DNA from: Saprospiraceae bacterium
Lineage (GTDB): Bacteria > Bacteroidota > Bacteroidia > Chitinophagales > Saprospiraceae
Assembly (NCBI GenBank): GCA_013214355.1
Contig: JABSSL010000025.1
Span: 58,945-112,463 of the forward strand
Length of the DNA: 53,519 nt
Direction of reading: 5' to 3'
In this document: positions 17,966 through 27,190 of the stretch, in pieces
Layout of the letters: every line of letters begins with the position of its first letter
Numbering within the stretch: the first letter of the stretch is position 1
Position numbers and translations under genes: made by a program
The notes under the pieces: model-generated
Database searches by the model: none
What the model was told of the DNA's origin: nothing
Seen by the model: the letters and a program-made list of their open reading frames with translations, nothing else

Positions 17966-20900
17966 CTATTTATTGCCTTTCGGTAAAGCCTGACCTTCTA
18001 TCCAAGGAGCGCCAGTTTTAGCCAATTCCTCCTCTAGCGCAGGAATTTTAACGCCACTGATCTCCTCGAGGTCCGCATTCATCTTATCTAGTTCCGACAT
18101 AGCAATCTTCACGCTTTCTTTATGCGTCGGTGTAGGCCCATAAGTTGTGCTCATACCTCGGAAACCAACGAACATACGGCTACGAATGGTGGGTGCATTT
18201 CTTTCTCCAATCTCATTCTTAGCGGCATTACCATTCATCAATTCTTGCATATCGTACAATTGCCCTTTCAAATCGTGTAGTTGCTGCGTAAGAGAGGCAG
18301 ACTCAGTCCGACTTCTTTCCAAAGCCAATTGCATCGCATTTACCTTCTTCATGCTATTGTCCAACAAATAAGAAGTGGCAGACAATGCTCCTTGCAATTT
18401 CTCCATCTCTCCACGGAAGGCTGTTAGCTCCGCTGGGGAGGCTCCGGGCAGGGCACCTTTTCTTAGCGGCACTACCTCAAAGCTCTTAGGCTCTGACAAG
18501 GGGGTAATCACCCCATCAATCTCCTTGGCGAGGCTAACCGTATAGGTTCCTGGAGAGGCCATGAAGCCACCACCTCCAAAACCTCCGCCTCTGCTATTCA
18601 GGCGTACTCCACCCTGTGAGGAATAGCGCAAATCCCAAGCCACTCGGTGAATCCCTTTGCGAGCAGGGCCTTTGATTCGGTTAACTACGGCACCAGAAGC
18701 ATCCTTTACCGTAAGCCAGATCTTAGGAGCGGACTGCTGCATTTCATCTTGCAGGGCATCCCAACCCGGGAATGGAACATCTTTGTCTCCCTTGGCTAGT
18801 TTCCGTTCTGCTTTCATACGTTCTGCTTTCTTCGTCGTGTATCCTTCTGACAAATAGTAGGTGAAAACAGCGCCAAAATCAGGATTAGGAGCCGTGTAGA
18901 AAGAGGCGCCTTGAGTTCCTACGACAGAACGAGGACGATACCACCAAGCTTTACGAGTAGCAAACAGGGTAGCTTCTTCTTTCAGTTGTGGCATTGAGAT
19001 CTCACGTAATGGGCTATAATCATCCAGCACAAAGAATCCTCTTCCGAAAGAAGCTCCCACCAAGTCATTCTCTCGCTTTTGAATGGCTAAGTCACGGAAA
19101 GCGATATTGGCATTGCTCGACAGTTTGATCCACTTCCCTCCGGCATCGATGGAGAAGAAAATTCCTTTTTCTGTGGCAGCAAACAGTAATTCAGGTTTAA
19201 CGTGATCCTGAACCATGCGCCACACCATGTTCTTATCTTTTAGGTTGCTGCTAATCGACTTCCAAGACTTGCCCTTATTGGTACTCTTCAATAAATAAGG
19301 CTTAAAGTCCCCATACTTATGGTTATCTAAGGCTACGTAAACCGTGTTGACATCATGCAGGTCCGCCTTGATATCATTAACAAAAGCCGTTGCAGGAACG
19401 CCTGGCAGTGACCCTGCTTCAATCTTCTTCCAATTCTGACCACCATCTTCGGTTACTTGAATAATGCCATCATCGGTACCGGCATACAACAGGCCAGCCT
19501 GTAATGGAGACTCAGAGAGTGAAGTGATGGTATTGTAATTAGACATCGCATTCACATCCCAAGGGGAATCCCAACTTTGGACTTTACCCATAATCGGCAG
19601 GCTAATGCGCTCTTCATTTCTGGTGAGATCCCCTGAAATAGGTGTCCAACTGTCTCCTCTATCTTCTGATCTCCAAACGCGGTAAGAGGCAAAATATAGA
19701 CGGGAAGGTTTGTGCGGACTTACCACAATCGGTGCGTCCCAGTTGAAACGCTCAAAACCTTCTCCGGCTCTGGCTTGTGGTTGGATATACACCTGCTCTC
19801 CGGTGATGCGATCAATTCGGTGCAAACCACCCTGCTGGGTTTCTGCATAGGTAATATTAGGATTGCCAGGTTCGGTGGCTGATTGATGGCCATCGGCCCC
19901 TAGGGTCTTGTACCATTCGCGATTGCTGATTCCTTCACTCAGGTCCGTGCGAGAAGGACCGCCATGAGAACCATTGTCCTGCGTACCTCCAAAGATGTTG
20001 TAAAACGGTTCGGCATCATCCACGGCCACTTTATAGTACTGGGTCAATGGAAGATTAGCGATAAAACGCCAATTCTTTGCCAAATCAAAACTCTCATAAA
20101 TACCAGCATCCGTTCCGATCAAAAGATAGTCTGGATCATCGGCCCGGAAAGCAATCGCGTGATTATCAGAGTGTTTCTTTTGCTCGCTTAGTCGTCGGAA
20201 GTTCTTTCCACCATCATCCGATACTTGGATGCGAACATCCATCAGATACAAACGATCAAAGGCATGAGGTGAAGCATATAATTCTTGGTAATAGTGAGGG
20301 CCGGTAGCTCCGGAAACCGCATTAGATCGTTTCTCCCAGGAAGAACCTCGGTCTGCGGATCGGTAGATAGCGCCTTGCTTGCGGTTTAATTCGATAGCTG
20401 CATACAGCACATCTGGGTTTTGAGGGGAAATGGCCAAACCGATTTTTCCCATATTACCTCTTGGCAAACCGGTTTTCAATCTCTGCCAAGTTTCTCCACC
20501 ATCTGTACTACGGTGCAAACCAGATTTAGGCCCACCTCCCATATAGCTAGCTACGGTACGGTGTCTTTGCCAGGTGGCAGCATAGAGTTGATCTGGATTA
20601 CGAGGATCCATAATGATATCCGTTACACCGGTCCACTCTTCATCACCCAACACTTTTTTCCAGTTCTTACCACCGTCGGTACTCTTGTACAACCCTCTCT
20701 CATCTCCTTTACTCCAAAGTGGCCCTTGTGCAGCCACCCAGATTACATCAGGGTTTTCGGGATGGATAATGATCTTGGAAATATGCTCTGACTTTTTCAA
20801 GCCCATGTTCTTCCAAGTCTTACCACCGTCCATACTCTTATAAATCCCGTCACCAAAGCCAACGTGTCTACCGCCAACATTTTCTCCTGTTCCCACCCAA

Positions 20901-21220
20901 ATCGTATGTGGATTATTAGGATCAATCGTCAGGCAACCGATAGAATAGGAATACTGTCTATCGAAAATCGACTTCCAGGTGACCCCGGCATTGGTAGTTT
21001 TCCATACCCCACCAGAGCCAACGGCTACATACCAAACATTATCATCATCTGGATGAATAGCCAAATCTGCGATCCGGCCAGAGGCAAAGGCAGGGCCAAT
21101 GTTTCTCAGTTTCATTCCGGAGAATATCCCTTCCTTTAGTAGAGAATCTCCCTTTTCTTGTGCCTGTAGTCCAGACAACATTAACACCATACATAAGAAA
21201 GGCAAAAGGATGTTTTTCAT
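17966..21220 (-). CDS. VPS10/sortilin-like Asp-box repeat glycosyl hydrolase family protein
   Basis: The ATG at 21220 opens a signal peptide (MKNILLPFLCMVLMLSGLQAQ), giving 1084 residues; a longer form from 21265 would put 15 extra residues before it. From about 35 to 740 there are some ten Asp-box-like motifs (for example GIYKSMDGGKTW, GLYKSTDGGKNW, GLHRSTDGGETW), as in tandem seven-bladed propellers of the VPS10/GH74-like type. A Gly-rich linker and a small beta domain follow (about 870-925), then a helical, partly coiled-coil C-terminus. No T9SS sorting domain is seen, unlike the Asp-box protein at 4149-9143. Members of this family are often annotated as glycosyl hydrolases without proof. 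It is exported, probably periplasmic or outer-membrane. Confidence 0.88.
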   Translation of the reverse strand: MKNILLPFLCMVLMLSGLQAQEKGDSLLKEGIFSGMKLRNIGPAFASGRIADLAIHPDDDNVWYVAVGSGGVWKTTNAGVTWKSIFDRQYSYSIGCLTIDPNNPHTIWVGTGENVGGRHVGFGDGIYKSMDGGKTWKNMGLKKSEHISKIIIHPENPDVIWVAAQGPLWSKGDERGLYKSTDGGKNWKKVLGDEEWTGVTDIIMDPRNPDQLYAATWQRHRTVASYMGGGPKSGLHRSTDGGETWQRLKTGLPRGNMGKIGLAISPQNPDVLYAAIELNRKQGAIYRSADRGSSWEKRSNAVSGATGPHYYQELYASPHAFDRLYLMDVRIQVSDDGGKNFRRLSEQKKHSDNHAIAFRADDPDYLLIGTDAGIYESFDLAKNWRFIANLPLTQYYKVAVDDAEPFYNIFGGTQDNGSHGGPSRTDLSEGISNREWYKTLGADGHQSATEPGNPNITYAETQQGGLHRIDRITGEQVYIQPQARAGEGFERFNWDAPIVVSPHKPSRLYFASYRVWRSEDRGDSWTPISGDLTRNEERISLPIMGKVQSWDSPWDVNAMSNYNTITSLSESPLQAGLLYAGTDDGIIQVTEDGGQNWKKIEAGSLPGVPATAFVNDIKADLHDVNTVYVALDNHKYGDFKPYLLKSTNKGKSWKSISSNLKDKNMVWRMVQDHVKPELLFAATEKGIFFSIDAGGKWIKLSSNANIAFRDLAIQKRENDLVGASFGRGFFVLDDYSPLREISMPQLKEEATLFATRKAWWYRPRSVVGTQGASFYTAPNPDFGAVFTYYLSEGYTTKKAERMKAERKLAKGDKDVPFPGWDALQDEMQQSAPKIWLTVKDASGAVVNRIKGPARKGIHRVAWDLRYSSQGGVRLNSRGGGFGGGGFMASPGTYTVSLAKEIDGVITPLSEPKSFEVVPLRKGALPGASPAELTAFRGEMEKLQGALSATSYLLDNSMKKVNAMQLALERSRTESASLTQQLHDLKGQLYDMQELMNGNAAKNEIGERNAPTIRSRMFVGFRGMSTTYGPTPTHKESVKIAMSELDKMNADLEEISGVKIPALEEELAKTGAPWIEGQALPKGNK

Positions 21221-21331
21221 AGGTTCAATTTTGATTAGAAAAGTCGAAGGTGCTTCTACAATCATCCTAAGTTACGAAGCACATGGCAATAGGCCAAAGG
21301 ACCGACCAAAGATGGATGAAGTGCCAAACTT

Positions 21332-21339
21332 CAAATGTA
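21332..21339 (-). promoter_or_regulatory. Possible -7 box (TACATTTG) for the VPS10-like gene
   Basis: This is an exact TAnnTTTG match on the - strand, 112 bases before the ATG, in the gap after the redoxin gene. It would give a long leader, and no clear -33 box is seen. Confidence 0.35.
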
Positions 21340-21387
21340 CCTAATGAAAAAAAGAAAGCCAGGAGCTGGATCAAAAAAGCAAGATTT

Positions 21388-22269
21388 TCAATCAGACTTC
21401 AAATTTGCTTCAGAATTAGGCCCCTGTTGTCGAATGATGTCGAGGAAGGTAGCAGGCTCTGGGCGAAACCGATAATTATCGGTGAGGTCGGCAAAGATGA
21501 TTTTGCCTTGCTCATCGGTCACTAGAACGGTAGGTAGAACGGTATCGCTATCATATCCCAAGGCCTGGAGTCCCATTGGAAGGCCATTCTTGGCGAAGAT
21601 TTTGAAGCGCTTGGCCATGGCATTTCCCTGATCTACTAGATAGTGAAAATTAACCTTGTGTTTTCTGGAAAGCGCAATAGAATGGCTCGGTGGTTGTGGG
21701 CTAATCAGATAAGTCTGGACGCCCAAAGCTTCAAGCGCTTGATATTCTTCCACTACCTCCTTCAGCTGCGCCATGCAGAGTGGACACCAATTGCCCCGAA
21801 AAAAGAGTAGGAGGTTTTTCTGGCCGAGCAATGTCTTTTCCGTAATCTTATTTTGCTCAATATCCTGTACCTCAAAGGCCGGCAAATACTGCCCCACCCG
21901 AAGAAGATTTTGCTCTCGGGTAGGAAAAGTGGAGTACCAGCGACTGTAAGCTACCCAGGCCAGTAGTATGGCCCCCACTCCCAGCAAATTTGCCGTCGTA
22001 TTTTCTCCCTGAAAATAGCCAATCGAGTACAAGATGAGTCCTAACAGAAGGGCAATCTCATATCCCCGTAGATTACCATACCCCCTGGCCATCTGCTTGA
22101 TAAAGACCATGGCAAACAATACCACAACGGTCATCGCCATGATAAAGAGGCCGGCAGTGCTCAGCTCGAACTGTTCCACTAAATTCAATCCGGAACGGAT
22201 ACTGAAATACAATGCTAAGACAGGAAAGAGACTGATGAAAAGGGACTTAAGGATGTTATTAAAGGCCAT
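21388..22269 (-). CDS. Membrane-anchored redoxin (AhpC/TSA-type thioredoxin fold)
   Basis: The first 115 of 293 residues hold about four hydrophobic membrane segments. The remainder is a peroxiredoxin/thioredoxin-fold domain with the motif NWCPLC near residues 158-163, a two-cysteine active site in the AhpC/TSA context, followed by LISPQPP and a TVLVTDEQGKI strand. It probably reduces peroxides or disulfides at the membrane; the donor is unknown. The topology (domain inside or outside) cannot be decided from the sequence. It lies upstream of the VPS10-like gene on the same strand, but a separate promoter box is present between them. Confidence 0.82.
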   Translation of the reverse strand: MAFNNILKSLFISLFPVLALYFSIRSGLNLVEQFELSTAGLFIMAMTVVVLFAMVFIKQMARGYGNLRGYEIALLLGLILYSIGYFQGENTTANLLGVGAILLAWVAYSRWYSTFPTREQNLLRVGQYLPAFEVQDIEQNKITEKTLLGQKNLLLFFRGNWCPLCMAQLKEVVEEYQALEALGVQTYLISPQPPSHSIALSRKHKVNFHYLVDQGNAMAKRFKIFAKNGLPMGLQALGYDSDTVLPTVLVTDEQGKIIFADLTDNYRFRPEPATFLDIIRQQGPNSEANLKSD

Positions 22270-22401
22270 GGTATTTGCAGCGTTTGAATGGCGGCGAAGG
22301 TACCTATTGTCGCTGTAGCAATTCCTTTTTTCACCCTTAGTTATCCTCTCGACGACAAGTCGCGCATTTTCTTCGTTTTCCCTATGCGGCTCGCCTTCTA
22401 T

Positions 22402-23733
22402 TTACCCCACCAACATACCTGCAATAGCCGCAGTTAAGAAGCATGCTACGGTACCACCGATCAATGCTTTGATACCAAGTTCTGTCAGATTCTTACGTTG
22501 GCCAGGGGCAATGGCGCCAATTCCTCCAATCTGAATACCAATGGAAGCAAAGTTGGCAAAACCACAGAGTGCATAAGTAGCAATTAACATAGATTTCTCG
22601 GAAATCTGATCTTGCACGCCCTCCAAGGCAGCATAGGCAAAGAATTCATTCAAGGTAGTTTTGAGTCCCAGTAATTGCCCGACAATCATAATATCAGCAC
22701 TACTTGAACCCAACAACCAAGCCACCGGAGCAAAGATTAATCCGAGGAGATATTCGAGATTAAACCCAGTGAAGCGCCCGTCAGTTGTTTCAGCAACATA
22801 GTCATTCAAGCCAGTCCAGCTACCTATTCCATTTAAAAGAATGTAATTGAACATGGCTACGAAGGCAGTGAAAACCAACAACATGGCACCCACATTAATG
22901 GCGAGCTTGATGCCGTCCGTAGTTCCTCGTGAAATCGCATCTAACACATTATTACCTACCTCTTGGCGCGGGATATCCAACTTCTGTTTATCTAAATCAA
23001 TTTCTCGATTTTCAGGAAAAAGCATCTTGGCGGCTACGATCGCAGCCGGAGCGGAGATGATTGAAGCAGTGAGTAGATGCGTCGCAAAAACACGCTGCAT
23101 CTCCGGATCATTCCCACCTAGAAATCCAACATAGGCGGCAAAAACACCTCCGGCAATGGTAGCCATACCTCCAGTCATCAAACACAGCATTTCGGATTTT
23201 GACATCCCTTCCAAATAAGGTTTCACTACTAGAGGTGCCTCGGTCTGGCCAATGAATACATTGGCAGCAGCAGCTAGGCTTTCTGCACCGGTCAATTGCA
23301 TCGTCTTACTCATCACCCAAGCAAATCCCTTGATGATAAACTGCAATATTCCCAAATAGTATAGGAGTGAAGACAGAGCTGAAAAGAATATAATGGTTGG
23401 CAGTACTTTGAAAGCAAAAACGTAGCCTACAGTAAATACATCGCCGGTCATACCATCATTGATCTGGGCCACCTCAGGCCATGCCCCCAACACAAAATCA
23501 GCACCCGCTTCGGTAAAATCAAGAACCACCACAAAAAAGGAGGCGATAAAATCAAAGATTGTGCGGATGAAGGGTATCCGTAAGATGAGTATAGCCAAAA
23601 CCAATTGCAGGACCGTCCCAATAATCACCAAGCGCCAATTGATAGCCTTCCGATCACTACTCAATAAATAACAAATACCCAACAGTACCACTATCCCCAG
23701 TGACCCTCTTGCTATGCTAGTTAACCATTCCAT
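22402..23733 (-). CDS. NupC/CNT family nucleoside transporter
   Basis: This 443-residue multispanning membrane protein has the signature stretches of concentrative nucleoside transporters: GQTEAPLVVKPYL, MTGGMATIAGGVFAAYVGFLG, an APAAIVAAK segment, and near the end YALCGFANFASIGIQIGG. These correspond to the Na+- or H+-coupled NupC-type core that imports nucleosides across the inner membrane. The ATG at 23733 is chosen; an upstream TTG at 23781 lies inside a TACATTTG promoter box and is therefore unlikely. Transcribed alone. Confidence 0.95.
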   Translation of the reverse strand: MEWLTSIARGSLGIVVLLGICYLLSSDRKAINWRLVIIGTVLQLVLAILILRIPFIRTIFDFIASFFVVVLDFTEAGADFVLGAWPEVAQINDGMTGDVFTVGYVFAFKVLPTIIFFSALSSLLYYLGILQFIIKGFAWVMSKTMQLTGAESLAAAANVFIGQTEAPLVVKPYLEGMSKSEMLCLMTGGMATIAGGVFAAYVGFLGGNDPEMQRVFATHLLTASIISAPAAIVAAKMLFPENREIDLDKQKLDIPRQEVGNNVLDAISRGTTDGIKLAINVGAMLLVFTAFVAMFNYILLNGIGSWTGLNDYVAETTDGRFTGFNLEYLLGLIFAPVAWLLGSSSADIMIVGQLLGLKTTLNEFFAYAALEGVQDQISEKSMLIATYALCGFANFASIGIQIGGIGAIAPGQRKNLTELGIKALIGGTVACFLTAAIAGMLVG

Positions 23734-23778
23734 AAACGTAAGTGTAGATTTGCTTGAGAAAGTACGTACAAAACTTTC

Positions 23779-23786
23779 CAAATGTA
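23779..23786 (-). promoter_or_regulatory. -7 box (TACATTTG) before the CNT transporter gene
   Basis: An exact TAnnTTTG match on the - strand ending 46 bases before the ATG at 23733. It overlaps the only longer start codon, which supports the shorter protein. Confidence 0.5.
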
Positions 23787-23944
23787 AAGAAAATCTATTG
23801 AATCCCTGCTTAGGATTAGCAAAGTGCCGCCATTAAAGAAATCGGGGAGCTCAAATCCTTGTCGTGGCAGGCGTTACATCAGCAGTCATCGCATCTTATA
23901 TCCTCAATATTGAGCCTATTCTTTTCTTTTAAAAACTTTTTGTT

Positions 23945-23952
23945 TATATTTG
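23945..23952 (+). promoter_or_regulatory. -7 box (TATATTTG) before the radical SAM gene
   Basis: An exact TAnnTTTG match ending 26 bases before the ATG at 23978, in a strongly A/T-rich stretch. A TTTT run at 23922-23925, 19 bases upstream, is a weak -33 candidate. Confidence 0.5.
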
Positions 23953-23977
23953 AAAATAAATAAAACAATTAAAACAA

Positions 23978-25027
23978 ATGGTAGAGCCGAGTTTCCGGAA
24001 AGGTCGAGGAGCACAGTATAATCCCGCCAATAGATTCCATCAACACAATTATGAATTGGATCCGGCAATCATTGCAGAGCAGAATCCGGCCACCGAGTAC
24101 ATCAGTGTCCAACCCAAGACCATTATCACCAAAGTAAATAGTCCGGACATACCATTTGAATATTCCATCAACCCTTATCAAGGTTGCGAACATGGCTGTG
24201 TATATTGCTACGCAAGAGAGTCGCACAATTATTGGGGCTATAGTGCTGGATTAGAATTTGAGCAGAAGATATTAGTGAAGAAAGATGCTCCGGCACTGCT
24301 GGAGAAACAGCTCAAAAGAAAACAGTACGTCGCCAAGCCGATCATGTTATCTGGGAATACGGACCCATATCAACCCGCTGAGCAGAAGTATGGTATCACG
24401 CGAGCGCTATTGCAAGTACTGTGGAAATATCGTCATCCGGTTAGTATTATTACAAAAAACAGCTACATCCTTAAAGACTTAGATATTCTATCCAAATTAG
24501 CTGAACATCAATTGGTTAAGGTCTGTCTTTCCATTACCACATTGCAAGAGGATCTAAGGCGTTTTTTGGAACCTCGTACCAGTAGCATCCAACAGCGTTT
24601 TCAGGCCGTACAACAATTGACGGATCATGGAATTCCGGTCAGCGTCATGGCTGCACCGATGATCCCCGGCCTCAATGAGCATGAACTAATGGGGCTTGCG
24701 AGGAAAGCCTCAGAATCAGGTGCGCATAGCCTCGGTTATACGATGGTCCGCTTGAATGGCGATATCGGGCCAATTTTTGAGGACTGGATCCGTAGAACCT
24801 ACCCTGATCGAGCAGACAAAGTCTTGAACAAGATCAAAGAATGTCATAATGGGCAACTGAGCGATACGCGCTCTGGCATTCGCATGAGAGGGGAAGGCAA
24901 AATTGCGGAAATGATCAGACAACAGTATCAATTAGCCAAGAAGCTATACTTCCAAGACAAATCTGCTCCACCTTTTAATATGGAATTATTCGAAAAATTC
25001 CGTACTCCACAGTTAAGTCTGTTTTAG
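23978..25027 (+). CDS. PA0069 family radical SAM protein
   Basis: The 349-residue protein has the cluster motif CEHGCVYCY (Cys70, Cys74, Cys77: the CxxxCxxC that binds a 4Fe-4S cluster and SAM) preceded by INPYQGC. The SGNTDPYQPAE and ITKNS segments are typical of the SplB-like/PA0069 group of radical SAM enzymes. The biological substrate of the group is not established; SplB itself repairs spore photoproduct DNA, but this group lacks proof of that role. Its 3' end overlaps the convergent uracil-DNA glycosylase-like gene by 15 bp, so the two mRNAs are antisense there. Confidence 0.92.
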   Translation: MVEPSFRKGRGAQYNPANRFHQHNYELDPAIIAEQNPATEYISVQPKTIITKVNSPDIPFEYSINPYQGCEHGCVYCYARESHNYWGYSAGLEFEQKILVKKDAPALLEKQLKRKQYVAKPIMLSGNTDPYQPAEQKYGITRALLQVLWKYRHPVSIITKNSYILKDLDILSKLAEHQLVKVCLSITTLQEDLRRFLEPRTSSIQQRFQAVQQLTDHGIPVSVMAAPMIPGLNEHELMGLARKASESGAHSLGYTMVRLNGDIGPIFEDWIRRTYPDRADKVLNKIKECHNGQLSDTRSGIRMRGEGKIAEMIRQQYQLAKKLYFQDKSAPPFNMELFEKFRTPQLSLF

Positions 25028-25678
25028 AACGGGAAGATCGTCTATACCATAAATCCCTTTAATCCCTTGCTCAAAGGCGGGCCCTCCCCCTCTGCTGGGG
25101 TGACGGACATAGATGCTTTTCACTCCTAAGTATTCCAGGGCGTATTCTGCCTTTCGGCCAATAGCAATGACTCGCTCCGGCTGAAAGAGAGCTAGTATTT
25201 CTTCTAGTATATGAGCCGTGGATCGAAGTTCTTGTTTGGAGGGAGACCGGTTGACAAAGGGAGGGGTATTGCGAAAGGAATGCAATGGAAAAGCGTCGTA
25301 GGTCAAGGGGACGGAAGGCAAAGCTTGAATTAGTTTCCAAACAGCCTTAGAACTTTGCGTTGCCTTATTGGGTGTTTTGGTAGCCTTTTGAAATTCAATC
25401 CCACCTAAGCGTTCCCCTAGTTCCTCGTATTGTGGCTCTGAGATCAGGTACATGCCACTGCGCCGAACTCCATTATAACCTGGGGCCTCCCCTACCCAAA
25501 GACTATTGGCATTTAGCTGATATTGAGCTTGCCAATACTTACGTAGATTCGACTTACGGATCGCGATAGCATCGGGAAGATCATGCGTAGCGCAGTGATC
25601 TGCAAAAGGATTGAAGCAGGCTTGATCCTGGCAGGAAAGATTCGCCAACTCGTCTATTAGAGTATCAATTGCTTCCAT
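25013..25678 (-). CDS. Uracil-DNA glycosylase family protein
   Basis: This 221-residue protein has the two UDG-superfamily motifs: GEAPGYNG near residues 63-70 (motif 1, which in the family activates the water or binds the phosphate) and VRHPSRGG near 190-197 (motif 2, DNA intercalation). Between them is VIAIGRKAE. UDGs remove uracil or related bases in base excision repair. The exact family (SMUG-like, family 4/5 or a divergent clade) cannot be assigned; no 4Fe-4S cysteine pattern is evident. It begins 23 bp after rfaD on the same strand, so the two are probably one transcript. Confidence 0.8.
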   Translation of the reverse strand: MEAIDTLIDELANLSCQDQACFNPFADHCATHDLPDAIAIRKSNLRKYWQAQYQLNANSLWVGEAPGYNGVRRSGMYLISEPQYEELGERLGGIEFQKATKTPNKATQSSKAVWKLIQALPSVPLTYDAFPLHSFRNTPPFVNRSPSKQELRSTAHILEEILALFQPERVIAIGRKAEYALEYLGVKSIYVRHPSRGGGPAFEQGIKGIYGIDDLPVLKQT

Positions 25679-25701
25679 AATTCATCAGACCTCAAAGGGC
25701 T

Positions 25702-26667
25702 CTACCATGGCTTTTCCTCTATTAGGTATTGCTGAACATAATCCTTGATCCCCTCCTCTAAGCTATGAAACTCGCGTTCGTAGCCGATCGACTTTAACTT
25801 CGTCATGTCAGCTTCCGTAAAATATTGGTAGGTATCTCGGATGTCTTCAGGAGTATCAATAAAGGAGATATTTGGACTAAGGTCCATGGCCAAAAAGGTG
25901 TTGGTCGCTAAATCAAGGAAAGTTCGGGCTTTACCCGTCCCTAGATTATACAGCCCGTTAGGGAACTCTTGCTGAAAGAGAAAATAGCAGACCTCCACTA
26001 CGTCCTTCACATATACAAAGTCTCGGCTTTGATGGCCATCGGCAATGCCTTCTTTATGAGAGCGGAACAACTTCATCCCACCTGTTTTCTTGATCTGCCG
26101 GACCGTGTGGAAAATGACAGAGGCCATACGGCTTTTGTGATACTCATTCGGACCGTAGACGTTGAAAAACTTCAAGCCTGCCCAACGTGGAGGATTAAAA
26201 TCTTGTTCCAATGCCCACTTGTCAAAGTCATTTTTCGAACGCCCGTAAGGATTGAGTGGCTCTAGCTCTTGCACAATATCATGTTCATCTTTGTACCCTT
26301 TATCTCCAATTCCATAGGTAGCTGCGCTAGAGGCATAGACTAAGGGAATCTGATGTGTGGTACAGCTCAGCCAGATGGCTTTCGTGTAGTTTAAGTTGAG
26401 TCGATCAAAGATTTCCGTATCCTGCTCCGTCGTATCGGTCCTAGCTCCCAAATGAAAAACGAAATCTACCTCTGCCCCATTTATGGCTAACCAATCTGGG
26501 AAGACTTGCCGATCCATGTCCTTTATTCGTTCTTTACCTTCCAGATTTTTCAACTTATCAGCACGAGAAAAGTCATCTACCAGCAGCAGATTCTTATGCC
26601 CTGCATCATTCAACTTTCGGACAAGACAACTGCCAATAAAGCCAGCAGCACCCGTTACAACTATCAT
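25702..26667 (-). CDS. rfaD: ADP-L-glycero-D-manno-heptose 6-epimerase
   Basis: The enzyme epimerises ADP-D-glycero-D-manno-heptose to the L-glycero form used for the LPS inner core. The 321-residue protein has the NAD(P)-binding motif GAAGFIG (residues 6-12), the RfaD-type HLGARTDTTE motif, the catalytic YxxxK (NPYGRSK, Tyr near 140) and the KFFNVYGPNEYHK substrate loop. Length fits the family. Its -7 box sits just upstream of the ATG. The other heptose genes are not in the window. Confidence 0.95.
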   Translation of the reverse strand: MIVVTGAAGFIGSCLVRKLNDAGHKNLLLVDDFSRADKLKNLEGKERIKDMDRQVFPDWLAINGAEVDFVFHLGARTDTTEQDTEIFDRLNLNYTKAIWLSCTTHQIPLVYASSAATYGIGDKGYKDEHDIVQELEPLNPYGRSKNDFDKWALEQDFNPPRWAGLKFFNVYGPNEYHKSRMASVIFHTVRQIKKTGGMKLFRSHKEGIADGHQSRDFVYVKDVVEVCYFLFQQEFPNGLYNLGTGKARTFLDLATNTFLAMDLSPNISFIDTPEDIRDTYQYFTEADMTKLKSIGYEREFHSLEEGIKDYVQQYLIEEKPW

Positions 26668-26678
26668 ACTTTTTTCCG

Positions 26679-26686
26679 CAAAAGTA
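26679..26686 (-). promoter_or_regulatory. -7 box (TACTTTTG) before rfaD
   Basis: An exact TAnnTTTG match on the - strand ending 12 bases before the rfaD ATG, which would make a very short leader. No clear -33 box. Confidence 0.45.
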
Positions 26687-26740
26687 AGCCCTTATCTCCG
26701 ATTATCACATTCTAGGTTGAATTATCGAAGTGGAAAGCAA

Positions 26741-26766
26741 AAAGGCCGCGGTAAACCACGGCCTTT
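26741..26766 (-). terminator. Terminator-like hairpin upstream of rfaD
   Basis: A 12-bp stem with one mismatch (AAAGGCCGCGGT / ACCACGGCCTTT) and a 2-base loop. Read on the - strand it is followed by TTGC after a short T run. It may end transcription coming from the secreted-protein gene that stops at 27191. Confidence 0.6.
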
Positions 26767-27190
26767 GCTTCATTTGGGATTTTATGGGATGCAAAACTGA
26801 TTATAAGCTGAATCAAAGTTTCTACCTTAGTATCGATCAATTCTGCAAAGTTTCCCTGCACTGCTACTGAAAAGGGAAACGGTTTTCATAGCTATCGACA
26901 TGATTGAACATTTAGGTAGTTTTCATTTCTCTGGTGGGGTTTAGTTTACTAGACGGTCCTCGTGTGCAAAAGGGTTGGGTAACTTCTCATTTTTTCTTAG
27001 ACTTTTTATCGAAGTTGTTTAAAAATGATTGATTGGCTGCAATTCGAGAGAACGAGAACCTGAAAACAGCTTTTTTCTTTACCGTAGCGCTGCTATCCTG
27101 CCTGGCGGCTCGACAGGTGCTAAAGAAAAAACCAGCCTTCAGAACCTCATTCCTTCAAATTTCGCTTCAAAAAAACATTCTTAAACAACT

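Larger units (their letters stand above)
26668..27190. other. 523-bp gap without a convincing gene
   Basis: Contents: the rfaD -7 box, a strong hairpin at 26741-26766 and a weaker inverted repeat GTTTCCC / GGGAAAC at 26850-26880. A 73-codon frame from a TTG at 27033 has a hydrophobic patch but runs into the 3' end of the neighbouring gene and has no promoter or start support, so it is not called. Confidence 0.6.

Noticed and set aside
23857-23931. A short frame reading GAQILVVAGVTSAVIASYIL and ending TAA, like a membrane protein tail
   Set aside because: Only about 30 codons, preceded by a stop and without a start or partner; could be a decayed gene end but chance hydrophobic codons explain it as well.
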